64,000 bases of DNA from Thermus oshimai DSM 12092 (GTDB lineage Bacteria; Deinococcota; Deinococci; Deinococcales; Thermaceae), in NCBI RefSeq assembly GCF_000373145.1, contig NZ_KB890621.1, forward strand, positions 108,571 to 172,570, written 5' to 3'. Below are positions 57,168 through 64,000 of the stretch, piece by piece. Position numbers and translations under genes: made by a program. Under the pieces are notes generated by a model, which saw nothing but the letters and a program-made list of their open reading frames with translations, did not search any database and had not been told where the DNA came from. Within the stretch, counting starts at the first letter, position 1. Every line of letters begins with the position of its first letter.

Positions 57168-58523
57168 ATGGGAAAGAAGATGGCGTATCTGGCCGCCGCT
57201 CTGCTCCTGGGGCTGCTCGGGGCCTGCGGCGGGGGCTCGAGGCCAGCGGAGCCGGAACCCGCCCCCAAGGGCACCCCCACCGGTGATCCGGTGACGGCCA
57301 CCATCGGGCCCGAAGGGGGCCGCCTGGCCTCGGCGGACGGGGTGCTCACCCTGGAGGTCCCCCCAGGGGCGGTCTCCGCCCCCACCGAGTTCGGCATCCA
57401 GCCCATCACCAACACCGCAGGGGGGCTGGGCAATGGCTACCGCCTCACCCCGGAGGGGCAGGCCTTCTTGAAGCCGGTGAGGCTCACCTTCGGCTACGCC
57501 GAGGAGGAGCTGGAAGGGGCCCAGCCTGGGGGTCTGGGGCTGGCGTTCCAGGACGCGAAGGGGGTGTGGTGGGCCCATCTGGGGACCGAACTGGACGAGG
57601 CAAGCCGAACCCTCTCCGTAGAGACCCGGCACTTCAGCGACTGGGTTCGGAAGACCTTCTGGGTCTTCATCCCTAAAGAGGCCCGGCTCAAGGTGGGGGA
57701 GTCCATTGGGCTGATGGTGATCGCCTGTGTGCGCGAGGAGTACGTCGGGCCGTCTCCGGATGAGGACGAGCTGTTGGTACCGCTCATCCAGGAGCGGGAG
57801 CTTTGCGACCACTCGGTGCGCACGGGGAAGTGGGCGGTGAACGGCATCCCAGGCGGGAACAGCGCCCACGGCACGGTGACCCCCTTGCAGCCGAGCTCGA
57901 GGGCCACCTACACCGCCCCGGCCCAAGTCCCCAGCCCCAACCCGGTGACGGTCACCGCCGACCTGACCTGGGAGGAGAAGGGCCTGACCAAGCGCTTCAC
58001 CTCGAGGATCACCGTCGAGGACGCCCTCGCTCAGGTTCACGTCACCGGCTCCTTCAATTGGGCGGGATATCCCATCCAAGTCGGGATCATCGCCGACGTG
58101 CAGGACCGCTTTGAGGCCGACCTCTGGCTCTCCAGCGAACCCGGCGGCAGCGGCTCTTACGTGAGCAACCTCCAGAACACCGCCTCCACGGAAGTCAACG
58201 TCCGGCTCGAGCCGGGCTTGGAGCAGGGGGTGTGCAGCTTCCAACTGGGCGGGGATTACGAGCACCTGACCCTCGGTTCCGGGCAGTTCTTCGGAGCAAC
58301 CCTCAAGGATTACTACTTCGGACTGGGGGGAAGCGGGGTGGTTCCCCCGGTCACCTGGTACGTCCGCACCGACGAGGGCTGTGTTCCTTATACCTACCCT
58401 GGGTATTCGGGTGAGGGTGGAATTAGCTTCGCGGTAGACCTCAGCCGCCTGCAGAAGCCGGGGGACACGTACACCTTCACTGATTCCCTAACAGGGTGGG
58501 AGTTCCGGTTCGAGCGCCGGTGA
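57168..58523 (+). CDS. lipoprotein with ZU5-like domain
   Basis: A 451-residue lipoprotein. The lipobox LLGAC places the lipidated Cys at residue 20. The next 60 residues (ATIGPEGGRLASADGVLTLEVPPGAVSAPTEFGIQPI) have the pattern of ZU5-like domains found in surface proteins. The rest is beta-rich with a few Cys and no enzyme motif. ATG 57168 has GGAGGG upstream. It is 15 bp after the propeller gene and ends before the second promoter module. Confidence 0.7.
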   Translation: MGKKMAYLAAALLLGLLGACGGGSRPAEPEPAPKGTPTGDPVTATIGPEGGRLASADGVLTLEVPPGAVSAPTEFGIQPITNTAGGLGNGYRLTPEGQAFLKPVRLTFGYAEEELEGAQPGGLGLAFQDAKGVWWAHLGTELDEASRTLSVETRHFSDWVRKTFWVFIPKEARLKVGESIGLMVIACVREEYVGPSPDEDELLVPLIQERELCDHSVRTGKWAVNGIPGGNSAHGTVTPLQPSSRATYTAPAQVPSPNPVTVTADLTWEEKGLTKRFTSRITVEDALAQVHVTGSFNWAGYPIQVGIIADVQDRFEADLWLSSEPGGSGSYVSNLQNTASTEVNVRLEPGLEQGVCSFQLGGDYEHLTLGSGQFFGATLKDYYFGLGGSGVVPPVTWYVRTDEGCVPYTYPGYSGEGGISFAVDLSRLQKPGDTYTFTDSLTGWEFRFERR

Positions 58524-58595
58524 GGCGGCTGGCATGGACTTATAGCTGCACCCGGCAGAAGTCTCGTCTGCCGGCCTGGCCCTGGCGAACCCCCT

Positions 58596-58628
58596 CCGGT
58601 CATCCTCCGGTCATCCTAAGCGTTTTAG
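58596..58628 (+). promoter_or_regulatory. tandem CCGGTCA promoter module, copy 2
   Basis: CCGGTCA is perfectly repeated at 58596-58602 and 58607-58613, then 8 bp later GTTTTAG (58622-58628). GAACCC lies 9 bp upstream of the first repeat, as in copy 1. The transcript would drive the TTHB210-like gene. A small hairpin (CCGGG 58641-58645 with CCCGG 58654-58658) precedes the ribosome site AAGGAGAGG. Confidence 0.6.
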
Positions 58629-58677
58629 CCTCCTCTTCAACCGGGGTGTTCCGCCCGGCTAAAAGGAGAGGATTGCG

Positions 58678-59103
58678 GTGCAAACGATTAGAGTGCTGGG
58701 ATTCGGGGTGTTGGTACTGGTATTGGGGATGGTCATGCTGGCCTTGGGTCAAGGGCCCAACCCGGAGAAAGCCAAGCGGCTGGGGCTGCCGGAGGGCACC
58801 GTCCAGGTGAGCGCCTGCGTGCCCGGCATGGGCGAGCACTGGGCCCAACCTTCAGACCTGCCCTTTGGGCCCATCTACGGGGTCATGGGGGAGCGCCTGG
58901 TCTTCGTGGAGATTATGGTGGCCCAGAGCGACTTCGCCGCCGGAAAATCCTGGAGGGATCTTCTTAAGCCTCTAAAGGGCTACGCCATCGATCACGTGGA
59001 CGTGGAGTTTGAGCCCCAGGGCCACGAGGGGTACCCCGTGCCCCACTACGACATCCACGCCTACTTCGTCCCCCACGCGGAACATCTGGGGTACTGCCCT
59101 TAG
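58678..59103 (+). CDS. TTHB210-like secreted protein (DUF5602)
   Basis: A 141-residue exported protein. After the signal peptide (VLVLVLGMVMLALGQG) come VSACVPGMGEHWAQPSDLPFGPIYG, LVFVEIMVAQSDF, DHVDVEFEPQGH and VPHYDIHAYFVPHAEHLGYC. These are the landmarks of the TTHB210-like domain. In Thermus thermophilus TTHB210 is controlled by a sigma-E/anti-sigma-E pair, and an ECF sigma/anti-sigma pair lies 2 kb away here. GTG 58678 follows AAGGAGAGG. Its biochemical role is unknown; His-rich surface features suggest metal or ligand binding. Confidence 0.75.
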   Translation: MQTIRVLGFGVLVLVLGMVMLALGQGPNPEKAKRLGLPEGTVQVSACVPGMGEHWAQPSDLPFGPIYGVMGERLVFVEIMVAQSDFAAGKSWRDLLKPLKGYAIDHVDVEFEPQGHEGYPVPHYDIHAYFVPHAEHLGYCP

Positions 59104-59240
59104 GGCGAGTGGAGGTTTGGGGGTGAGGGGCCAGTCCCTTTCGCCGTAAAGCCTACAGCTGCTTCGGACCTTTGCAGAGAACGCGTTTTGGGGAGAAAAC
59201 ACCAAGACTCGGCCCTCGGGAACACCGGGGGCCTCGAGCC

Positions 59241-59582
59241 CTACGGCCCCACCTCGAGGCTCAGGACCATGTAGGGGTGGAGCCGGCAGAAGATCCGGTA
59301 GGTGCCCGGGGTCTTAAAGGCGTAGCGGAACTCTTCCCCGGGGGCCAGGAGGCCGCTGTCAAAGCGGCCCCCCTCATCGGTGGCCGTATGGTGGGCCTGG
59401 CCCCGGTTGCGGAAGACCACCACCGTTTCCGGCGCCACCCGGAGGGTGCTTGGCTGGAAGGCAAAGTCCAAGAGGTCCACCTGCACCTCCCCCGGGGCGG
59501 GGGGTGGCGGGGCGGGCGGGGCCGAGGGGGCGGGGGCGCAGGCCGCAAGGAGGATGAGGGCAAGGAGGAACGGGCGCCTCAT
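59241..59582 (-). CDS. cupredoxin-like lipoprotein
   Basis: A 113-residue lipoprotein with lipobox LLAAC (Cys-15), a Pro/Ala-rich linker and a plastocyanin-like domain. The type 1 copper ligands are visible: H64 or H65 (QAHHTA), C99, H102 and M105 (FCRLHPYM). It would be a periplasmic electron carrier. It overlaps the preceding bicupin gene by 4 bp and ends the minus-strand unit that begins with the bicupin. Confidence 0.85.
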   Translation of the reverse strand: MRRPFLLALILLAACAPAPSAPPAPPPPAPGEVQVDLLDFAFQPSTLRVAPETVVVFRNRGQAHHTATDEGGRFDSGLLAPGEEFRYAFKTPGTYRIFCRLHPYMVLSLEVGP

Positions 59583-60343
59583 AGGAAGACCACATCCCCC
59601 ATCAGGGCGGGCCCGAAGACGGAGACCAGGTGCAGGCTCCCCTGGAGCCGGTGGATGGCCCCCGCGGGCACCAGGACCAGGCTGCCCGGACCCACCCGCC
59701 TCCGGTCCAACTCCACCTGGGCCACCCCTTCCCCCCCGAGGACATAGAGGGCCTCGTCCCGGCCCCGGTGGTAGTGCCAGGGCTGCTCCGTCCGGGTGGC
59801 CACCGCCACCACCGTGCCCAAGGGGTGGTTCGCCAGGGCCTGGGCGGCGAAGGGCCGGCCCTCGGGCACCCCGGGGGCCTCAGCGGAAAGGAGGAGGGGG
59901 GTCCCCTCCATGGGCCCCGGGCCGCTTTCCACGAAGACCACGTCCCCTTGGAGCCTGGGGCTGAAGCGGGAGAGGAGGTCCAGCTCCCCCCGGAAGGCGT
60001 GGGCGGTCATGGGGGGGATGAGGACCGCCTGGCCCGGGCGGAGGGGCGTTTCCTTCCCCCCCGCCACCAAGACCCCCTCCCCCCGGAGGACCAGGGCCAC
60101 CTCCAGCCGCTCCCGGTGGTAGTGGAGGGGCTGTTCCGTGCGGGTGCGGATGAGGAGCGAGGTGCCCAAGGGGGTCTCGCCCAACGCCTTGGCGGCGAAG
60201 GGGCGGCCGGCGGGCACCTCGAGGTCCGCCCCCGCCTCAGGATAACGGAGGAACCGCCCCTCCCCCGTGGGCCGGACCAGGGCCAGGGCCCGTCCCCCAA
60301 AGGCCAACAGGCTTAGCAAACCGATGGCTTCCCTACGGTTCAT
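59579..60343 (-). CDS. exported bicupin protein
   Basis: A 254-residue protein with two related cupin domains in tandem. The blocks TEQPLHYHRERLEVALVLRGEGVLV and TEQPWHYHRGRDEALYVLGGEGVAQ each carry His-x-His and Glu ligands, with further His in MTAHAF and GAIHRL. The N-terminal NRREAIGLLSLLAFGG resembles a Tat leader. It is co-transcribed with the cupredoxin. It may be a copper- or iron-dependent oxidase or a storage-type cupin; no substrate is evident. Confidence 0.8.
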   Translation of the reverse strand: MNRREAIGLLSLLAFGGRALALVRPTGEGRFLRYPEAGADLEVPAGRPFAAKALGETPLGTSLLIRTRTEQPLHYHRERLEVALVLRGEGVLVAGGKETPLRPGQAVLIPPMTAHAFRGELDLLSRFSPRLQGDVVFVESGPGPMEGTPLLLSAEAPGVPEGRPFAAQALANHPLGTVVAVATRTEQPWHYHRGRDEALYVLGGEGVAQVELDRRRVGPGSLVLVPAGAIHRLQGSLHLVSVFGPALMGDVVFL

Positions 60344-60421
60344 ACCTCACCACCTCCTCACCGGGTAATACCCCGCGGGCAGGGGGATCGGATCACCGAT
60401 GCCGCGAAACCGGTGGCTCCC

Positions 60422-61060
60422 TCAGATCCGGGCCCGCCCCACCGAAGGGGTGGTGGGGGCGGGGCTTCCCCCTGGGGGCTCCACGGAAACCCCCACCAGG
60501 CTCCCCGGGGGCAGGGGGCCCAGTTCCAGAAAGGGGGTGGGGGAGAGGCCCAGGCTCCGCCGCCCCTCCTCCTGGATGAGCCAGGCCTGGTACACCCGGC
60601 CCGGGGGCGGGGGGGCCTGCAGGAGGAGGAGGACCTCCCCCCGGGCGGTGCGGAGCGCCCAGCCCGTCTGCCTTCCCTCCAGGTCTAGAAGGGGCATAAG
60701 CCGGGCCCCCGGTTCCGCCGCCAGGGCGAAGAAGCGCCGCCGGGCCGAGGCCGCTTCCCACCGGTGGAGGAGGAAACCCCCAAGGGGCACCAAGGCCAGG
60801 AGGGCCGCGGCCAGGGCCACGGCCAGCGTCCGCCTTTCCCTGAAGAAGCCCCGGGGATGGAGGCGTTCCCTTAGCTCCGCCTCCCAAGAGGGGGGTACGG
60901 GCTCCTCGGGGACCAGGGCAGTGAGGGCCTCGAGGTGGGCCTGGTACGCGGCCCGGCACTGAGCGCAGCGGCGGAGGTGGCGCCGGAGGGCCTCCTCCTC
61001 CTCCCTGGGGAGGAGGTCTAGGGCCAGGCGCACCAGATCGTCTGGGTCGGGATGGTTCAT
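60422..61060 (-). CDS. anti-sigma factor (zinc-finger/RskA-like)
   Basis: A 212-residue membrane protein. The N-terminal zinc-finger motif is HLRRCAQC (H28, C32, C35), then one transmembrane helix near residues 80-98, then an RskA-like extracytoplasmic domain (GEVLLLLQAPPPPGRVYQAWLI). Start ATG 61060 overlaps the sigma gene stop by 4 bp. It binds and holds the ECF sigma factor at the membrane until a signal is received. Confidence 0.9.
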   Translation of the reverse strand: MNHPDPDDLVRLALDLLPREEEEALRRHLRRCAQCRAAYQAHLEALTALVPEEPVPPSWEAELRERLHPRGFFRERRTLAVALAAALLALVPLGGFLLHRWEAASARRRFFALAAEPGARLMPLLDLEGRQTGWALRTARGEVLLLLQAPPPPGRVYQAWLIQEEGRRSLGLSPTPFLELGPLPPGSLVGVSVEPPGGSPAPTTPSVGRARI

Positions 61061-61575
61061 CTGAGCTTCGCCTCCAGTTTGGCCAGGGCGCGGCGCAGGC
61101 GGCTTTTCACCGTACCCAGGGGCCAGCCCAGGAGGAGGGCCAGCTCGCTGTGGGAGTAGCCCTGGAAATAGGCGAGCTCCAAAAGGCGCCGTTCCTCCGC
61201 TTCCAAAGCCCCTAAGGCCCCGTTCACCCAGAGCTTTTCCAGATGCGCCTCGGTTCCCACGCCTTCCACCCCCCCGTCCTCTTCCAGAAGGGCCCACGCA
61301 GAAAGGGCCTTCAGGCGCTTCAAGGCCAGCCGGTGGGCGATGGTGAGGATCCAGGTGCCGGGCCGTCCCAGGGTAGGGTCAAAGCGCTCCGCCTTGTTCC
61401 AGATGCGCAGGAAGGTCTCCTGGACCACGTCCTTGGCCTCGTGCCCGTCCCTTAGGATGCGGCGGGCCAGGCCGTGGACCCGGGGGGCATAGCGGCGGTA
61501 GAGGGCCAGGAGGGCTTCCTCGTTCCCTCCAGCCACCCGCTGGAGAAGGTGCACCTCGTCCGCATCCTCTGCCAT
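61057..61575 (-). CDS. sigE: ECF RNA polymerase sigma factor
   Basis: A 172-residue ECF sigma factor. Region 2 is EDAD to about residue 75, with DVVQETFLRIWNKAERFD; region 4 is near 115-172, with EERRLLELAYFQGYSHSELALLLGWPLGTVKSRL. ATG 61575 has AGGAGG 5 nt upstream. The TTHB210-like gene and anti-sigma gene nearby match the composition of the sigma-E locus of T. thermophilus. Its promoters may be the CATCC-N15-CGTT modules upstream of 55634 and 58678. Confidence 0.9.
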   Translation of the reverse strand: MAEDADEVHLLQRVAGGNEEALLALYRRYAPRVHGLARRILRDGHEAKDVVQETFLRIWNKAERFDPTLGRPGTWILTIAHRLALKRLKALSAWALLEEDGGVEGVGTEAHLEKLWVNGALGALEAEERRLLELAYFQGYSHSELALLLGWPLGTVKSRLRRALAKLEAKLR

Positions 61576-61725
61576 CCCCACCTCCTATCTTGCTCTATCC
61601 CCTGGGGGTTTAAGTTGGATCTCCTGGGGCTTCGGGGAACGCGGTTTTTGCCCCTGGCTCCGCGTACCCTCCCCCTCAAGGCTGGGACCACATAGACCCT
61701 CCGCTCCATCCACTGGAGCAACGTC

Positions 61726-62985
61726 TCAAAACTTGCACCTCCCGCATACCCTGCATAAACCCACGCCGTTGCCCCCTCCCCCCGGGGGCCACAGGCCCAG
61801 GGCGTGGAGCTCCAGCAGGAGGACCCGGACCACCAGCCCAGGGAGCAGGGTACGGGCCGCCCGCCTTCCCGCCTCCCACCAGGTGAAGCTCCCCCCCACC
61901 CGCACCCAGCAGGCCAACAGGTAGGCCAAAAGGGAAAGCACCAGAAACCGGTGCACCCCCAGTTGCTTCCCCCGTAGGGGGAACAGATTTGCGGGAGCAA
62001 GTGGACTCCGCTGCCCCAACCCCCCTAGGGAAAACTTGTCCTTCATCGCCCGAAAAAAGTGCTCAATGGTGAACCGCTTTCTTCCCCACCCCACCAGGGT
62101 CCGGGCCGTGGCGGGAAACGTGGCCACCCCATACCTCCACTCCCACCCCCCACCGGGCAGAGGGTACCGGTAGCGGAAGGCCCACACGGGGAAAGAAAGC
62201 CCCCGCAGGTGGACCCGCTCCCCCGACCGCCTGAGGTCCTGTAGGCACTGGCCCTCCCGGCCCTTTCGGTCCCGTCGCACCCCCACCACCGCCTCAAGGC
62301 CCATCCGCTTTACCCCCAAAAGGAACCGGGCGGTGCCGAAGGCGGCGTCGGCCACCACCCGGATACGGAAGGCCCGGGGCATCCAGGGGGGGAGGGTGGA
62401 CAGGAGGCGGAGGGCCAAGAGCGAAAGGCTTTTCTCCCCCTTCCCCCTCCACAGGCGGTAGGCCCAGGGGAGGCGAAGCTCCCCGTAGACCAGGTAGAGG
62501 ACCACCAGGTGCAGGCCCCACTTGCCGTGGAAGAAGGAGAGGGGGAGATGGGGGAAGCGTCCCCGTTTCTCCAGGGTGACCAGGTCCAGGACCACTAGGA
62601 GCCTGGGTTTGGGTCCTCTTCGTCTTCTAGCCCCATCCAGGGTCTTTTCGGCCTCCCTTCTTGCGAGGCGGATGAGGGCGCGGGTGGGCCAGGGGTAGCG
62701 GTTGCTGCTTCCCCCGCAGGGGGAACACATTTGCGTCAGCAAGCGAAAGCGGGAGAGGGCGGAGGGGGATTTGGTCTTGCTGTGCTGGGGTCTCGCCTTG
62801 CCGTGGTCTTGGAGGAGCAGGAGGAGGAGGGCCTTAAGGGAATCCCGGAGGTAGGGGCTTGGCAGGTTGCTTCCCCCGGTCAGCCCGTAAGGGCTAAGCT
62901 TGAAGGGGGAACAGATTTGCGCAAGCAAGAGGGCCAGGATGCGGGAGAGTAGGTCTTGGGCTTCTGGCTTCATGGCACTCGTCAT
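61726..62985 (-). CDS. IS4-family DDE transposase with in-frame palindromic insertions
   Basis: A 419-residue transposase. The DDE core is visible: Asp in LVVLDLVTLEK, Asp in RVVADAAFGT and Glu in the Rx3Ex6K motif RFTIEHFFRAMK. The frame extends upstream of 62985 into the terminal repeat, so ATG 62985 (MTSAMKPEAQDLL) was chosen. Three stretches (QICSPFKLSPYGL, QMCSPCGGSSN, NLFPLRGKQ) interrupt otherwise smooth sequence and are encoded by copies of one short palindromic DNA element. The last lies just before VHRFLVL and the protein stays open throughout. Confidence 0.85.
   Translation of the reverse strand: MTSAMKPEAQDLLSRILALLLAQICSPFKLSPYGLTGGSNLPSPYLRDSLKALLLLLLQDHGKARPQHSKTKSPSALSRFRLLTQMCSPCGGSSNRYPWPTRALIRLARREAEKTLDGARRRRGPKPRLLVVLDLVTLEKRGRFPHLPLSFFHGKWGLHLVVLYLVYGELRLPWAYRLWRGKGEKSLSLLALRLLSTLPPWMPRAFRIRVVADAAFGTARFLLGVKRMGLEAVVGVRRDRKGREGQCLQDLRRSGERVHLRGLSFPVWAFRYRYPLPGGGWEWRYGVATFPATARTLVGWGRKRFTIEHFFRAMKDKFSLGGLGQRSPLAPANLFPLRGKQLGVHRFLVLSLLAYLLACWVRVGGSFTWWEAGRRAARTLLPGLVVRVLLLELHALGLWPPGGGGNGVGLCRVCGRCKF
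61962..62001. repeat. palindromic element A, copy 3
   Basis: A 40-bp element beginning GTTGCTTCCCCC, with GTA at the centre, then GGGGGAACAGATTTGCG and ending AGCAAG. The short arms TTGCT/AGCAA and CCCCC/GGGGG can fold. It interrupts the transposase gene in-frame. Confidence 0.75.
62701..62743. repeat. palindromic element A, copy 2
   Basis: A 43-bp copy with GTTGCTGCTTCCCCC and GGGGGAACACATTTGCG. It has 3 extra bases at the first arm compared with copy 3 and one substitution in the ACAGATTTG block. Confidence 0.75.
62866..62929. repeat. palindromic element A, copy 1, carrying element B in its loop
   Basis: The outer parts GTTGCTTCCCCC and GGGGGAACAGATTTGCG match copies 2 and 3. A 27-bp segment (62878-62904) holding AGCCCGTAAGGGCT is inserted in the loop; its near-copy lies inverted at 63009-63033. 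Confidence 0.7.
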
Positions 62986-63008
62986 CTGACGGGAAACCGG
63001 CAGCCCCT

Positions 63009-63033
63009 TTGAACATAGCCCTTCGGGCTGACC
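63009..63033. repeat. hairpin element B, second copy
   Basis: This 25-bp sequence contains the hairpin AGCCC-TTC-GGGCT. Read on the other strand it matches most of the element within copy 1 of element A. It lies upstream of the transposase start. Confidence 0.55.
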
Positions 63034-63170
63034 AAGTGGTCCCCCCGCATAAACCTGAGGCCGGGAGCATGGGTGCAGGTTTTGAGTCATGGCGGGGGAC
63101 CCCCACCGCCTGGCGGAGGCCCTCCTGGGGGAGGAGGATGTCCTGTGCCCCTAGGGGTTTCTCTGGCGTG

Positions 63171-63200
63171 AATCCTCACTAACTTGTCTTAGTGAGGATT
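63171..63200. repeat. perfect 12-bp inverted repeat at the IS junction
   Basis: AATCCTCACTAA (63171-63182) and TTAGTGAGGATT (63189-63200) flank a 6-bp loop. No T tract follows, so it is not a classical terminator. It may be an IS end or joined ends of the IS630-like element. The 63091-63170 stretch holds a short open frame (MAGDPHRLAEALLGEEDVLCP) from the ATG at 63089 that looks like a remnant of an interrupted gene. Confidence 0.7.
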
Positions 63201-63222
63201 TATCCGACTCTCCATCCCCCAG

Positions 63223-64000
63223 GTGGCCCAGATCCTCGGCTACTCCACCCGCTGGGTCCGCATGGTCATCGGGCGCTACAACCGAGACCAACCCCTGGCC
63301 GACCTTCGTCACCAAAACCCAGGGCAGCCCCCTCTCCTCACCCCCGAGCTCCAGGAAGCCTTCCGCCAGGCCCTCCTCCAACCCCATCCCCGGGATGGCC
63401 TTTGGACGATCCGCAACGCCGCCCAGTGGCTCTCCGAAAGGCTGGGCCGCCCCGTGAACCCCAGGCGGGCCTGGGCGTGGATGAAGAGGTTGGGGTTTGC
63501 CCCCCTTCGTCCCCGTCCCCGGCACCGGGAGGGGGAGCCTGAGCGGCAGGAGGGGTTCAAAAAAACCTCTTCCTCCTCGTCCTCCTGCTGAAGACCCTTT
63601 GCCCCCACCTTTCCCTGGAGCTGTGGGCCTTTGACGAACACCGGTTGGGCTTAAAGCCGGTCTACCGTCGGGTCTGGGCCCCTCGGGGGAGAACCCCCTT
63701 GGCCCATGTCCGGCCCCGGTACCGGTGGCTTTACGTGTACGCCTTCCTTCGGCCGAACACGGGGGAGAGCGAGTTTTGGCTTTTGCCTTCGGTATCCACG
63801 GAGGTTTTCAACCTGGTGCTTTCGGCGTTTGCCCAGCTACGGGGTAGCGGGGAGGGGCTGGGGTTGGTGTACCTGCCGCCCTATTCTCCGGAGCTGCAGC
63901 CGGTGGAGCGGGTGTGGCCGTTGGTGGATGCGGTGGTGGCCAATGGGCAGGTGGGGACGGAGGAGGAGCTTTGGGAGAGGGTGGAGTCCAGGTGTGCGTA
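63223..64000 (+). pseudogene. IS630-family transposase, frameshifted and deleted (partial at window end)
   Basis: The first frame (63223-63591) encodes a winged-helix N-terminal part (VAQILGYSTRWVRMVIGRYN, then LWTIRNAAQWLSERLG). At A7 (63561-63567) the continuation is in the -1 frame: LFLLVLLLKTLCPHLSLELW, then AFDEHRLGLKP (first Asp) and LPPYSPELQPVERVW (final Glu). The second catalytic Asp is not seen: FAQLRGSGEGLGLVYLPPYS appears to skip it, so this copy has an internal deletion. The N-terminus also seems short. The right end lies outside the window. Confidence 0.75.

Larger units (their letters stand above)
61725..63086. mobile_element. IS4-like insertion sequence with 15-bp imperfect inverted repeats
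   Basis: The ends are CTCAAAACTTGCACC (61725-61739) and the complement of CTCAAAACCTGCACC (63072-63086), 14 of 15 identical. One DDE transposase gene on the minus strand fills the interior, and its stop codon lies in the left repeat. No clear target duplication is seen. The interior carries three copies of a small palindromic element and two of another. Confidence 0.8.

Noticed and set aside
61962..62929. A CRISPR array, suggested by the repeated palindromic units
   Set aside because: Only three copies exist, spacing is irregular (hundreds of bases, and longer than any spacer), they lie inside an open reading frame, and no cas gene is nearby.
63171..63200. Reading the 12-bp inverted repeat as a rho-independent terminator
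   Set aside because: The stem is followed by TATCC and not by a T run, and the sequence sits between two IS remnants, so an IS end is more likely.
1..64000. tRNA, rRNA or riboswitch genes
   Set aside because: Intergenic regions are short and I saw no acceptor-arm/T-loop pattern, no 16S or 23S landmark and no recognisable riboswitch core. A covariance-model search would be decisive.

Overview
The window looks like chromosomal or megaplasmid DNA from a Thermus-type thermophile. By eye the coding DNA is extremely GC-rich (close to 70%), genes are packed with 1-20 bp overlaps, GTG starts are common, and several proteins resemble Thermus families (a TTHB210-like secreted protein next to an ECF sigma/anti-sigma pair, a solo TnpB, an IS4-type element). 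The genus is an inference. No rRNA, tRNA or CRISPR array was recognised.

Layout. 1-6480: the end of a NitT/TauT-type ABC transporter with a cyclase-family hydrolase, an AAA/DUF4143 ATPase, and a dipeptide ABC importer without ATPase genes. 6511-9949: an M20 hydrolase, an SDR and a methylmalonate-semialdehyde-type dehydrogenase. 9999-11325: a TnpB element directly in front of an orphan TAXI-TRAP binding protein. 12365-46238: a large aromatic catabolism island. 46223-55535: membrane and secreted proteins, a frameshifted BTAD/AAA activator, a MarR regulator, a cytochrome P460 and a second BTAD activator. 55543-61575: secreted cupin, propeller, lipoprotein and cupredoxin genes with an ECF sigma/anti-sigma pair. 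61725-64000: an IS4-like element and a broken IS630-like element at the window edge.

The aromatic island has two arms. A minus-strand operon (19636 to 12365: IclR, acetaldehyde dehydrogenase, hydroxyoxovalerate aldolase, tautomerase, oxalocrotonate decarboxylase, hydroxymuconic semialdehyde dehydrogenase, dienoate hydratase, second tautomerase, MFS) encodes the lower meta pathway. A divergent plus-strand set supplies a CMD-family protein, catechol 2,3-dioxygenase, a Tct transporter, an alcohol dehydrogenase, a QuiC-like dehydroshikimate dehydratase, a Liv-type importer, a Rieske dioxygenase and PobA. Together these could make catechol and protocatechuate. A second minus-strand operon (40160 to 35503) combines another extradiol dioxygenase with a GntR regulator, a DUF6282 hydrolase, a GalB-like PIG-L protein, a GalC/LigK-like aldolase and a dehydrogenase. 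This resembles a protocatechuate 4,5-cleavage route built partly from unusual families. A divergent operon (40338-46238) adds a vanillin/salicylaldehyde-type dehydrogenase and a second Liv-type importer.

Two regulatory links tie the arms together. A 26-bp promoter/operator module (24 of 26 identical, TTGACA with a 17-bp spacer to the -10) precedes both the first Liv importer and the second dioxygenase operon. A 12-bp sequence is shared by the IclR control region and the region upstream of the second aldehyde dehydrogenase. Other notable points are a 4-oxalocrotonate tautomerase homologue with Val in place of Pro-1, two different fusions among Liv transporter subunits, duplicated promoter modules in the secreted-protein region, a perfect palindrome sitting exactly on a frameshift, and small palindromic repeats carried in-frame inside a transposase gene.
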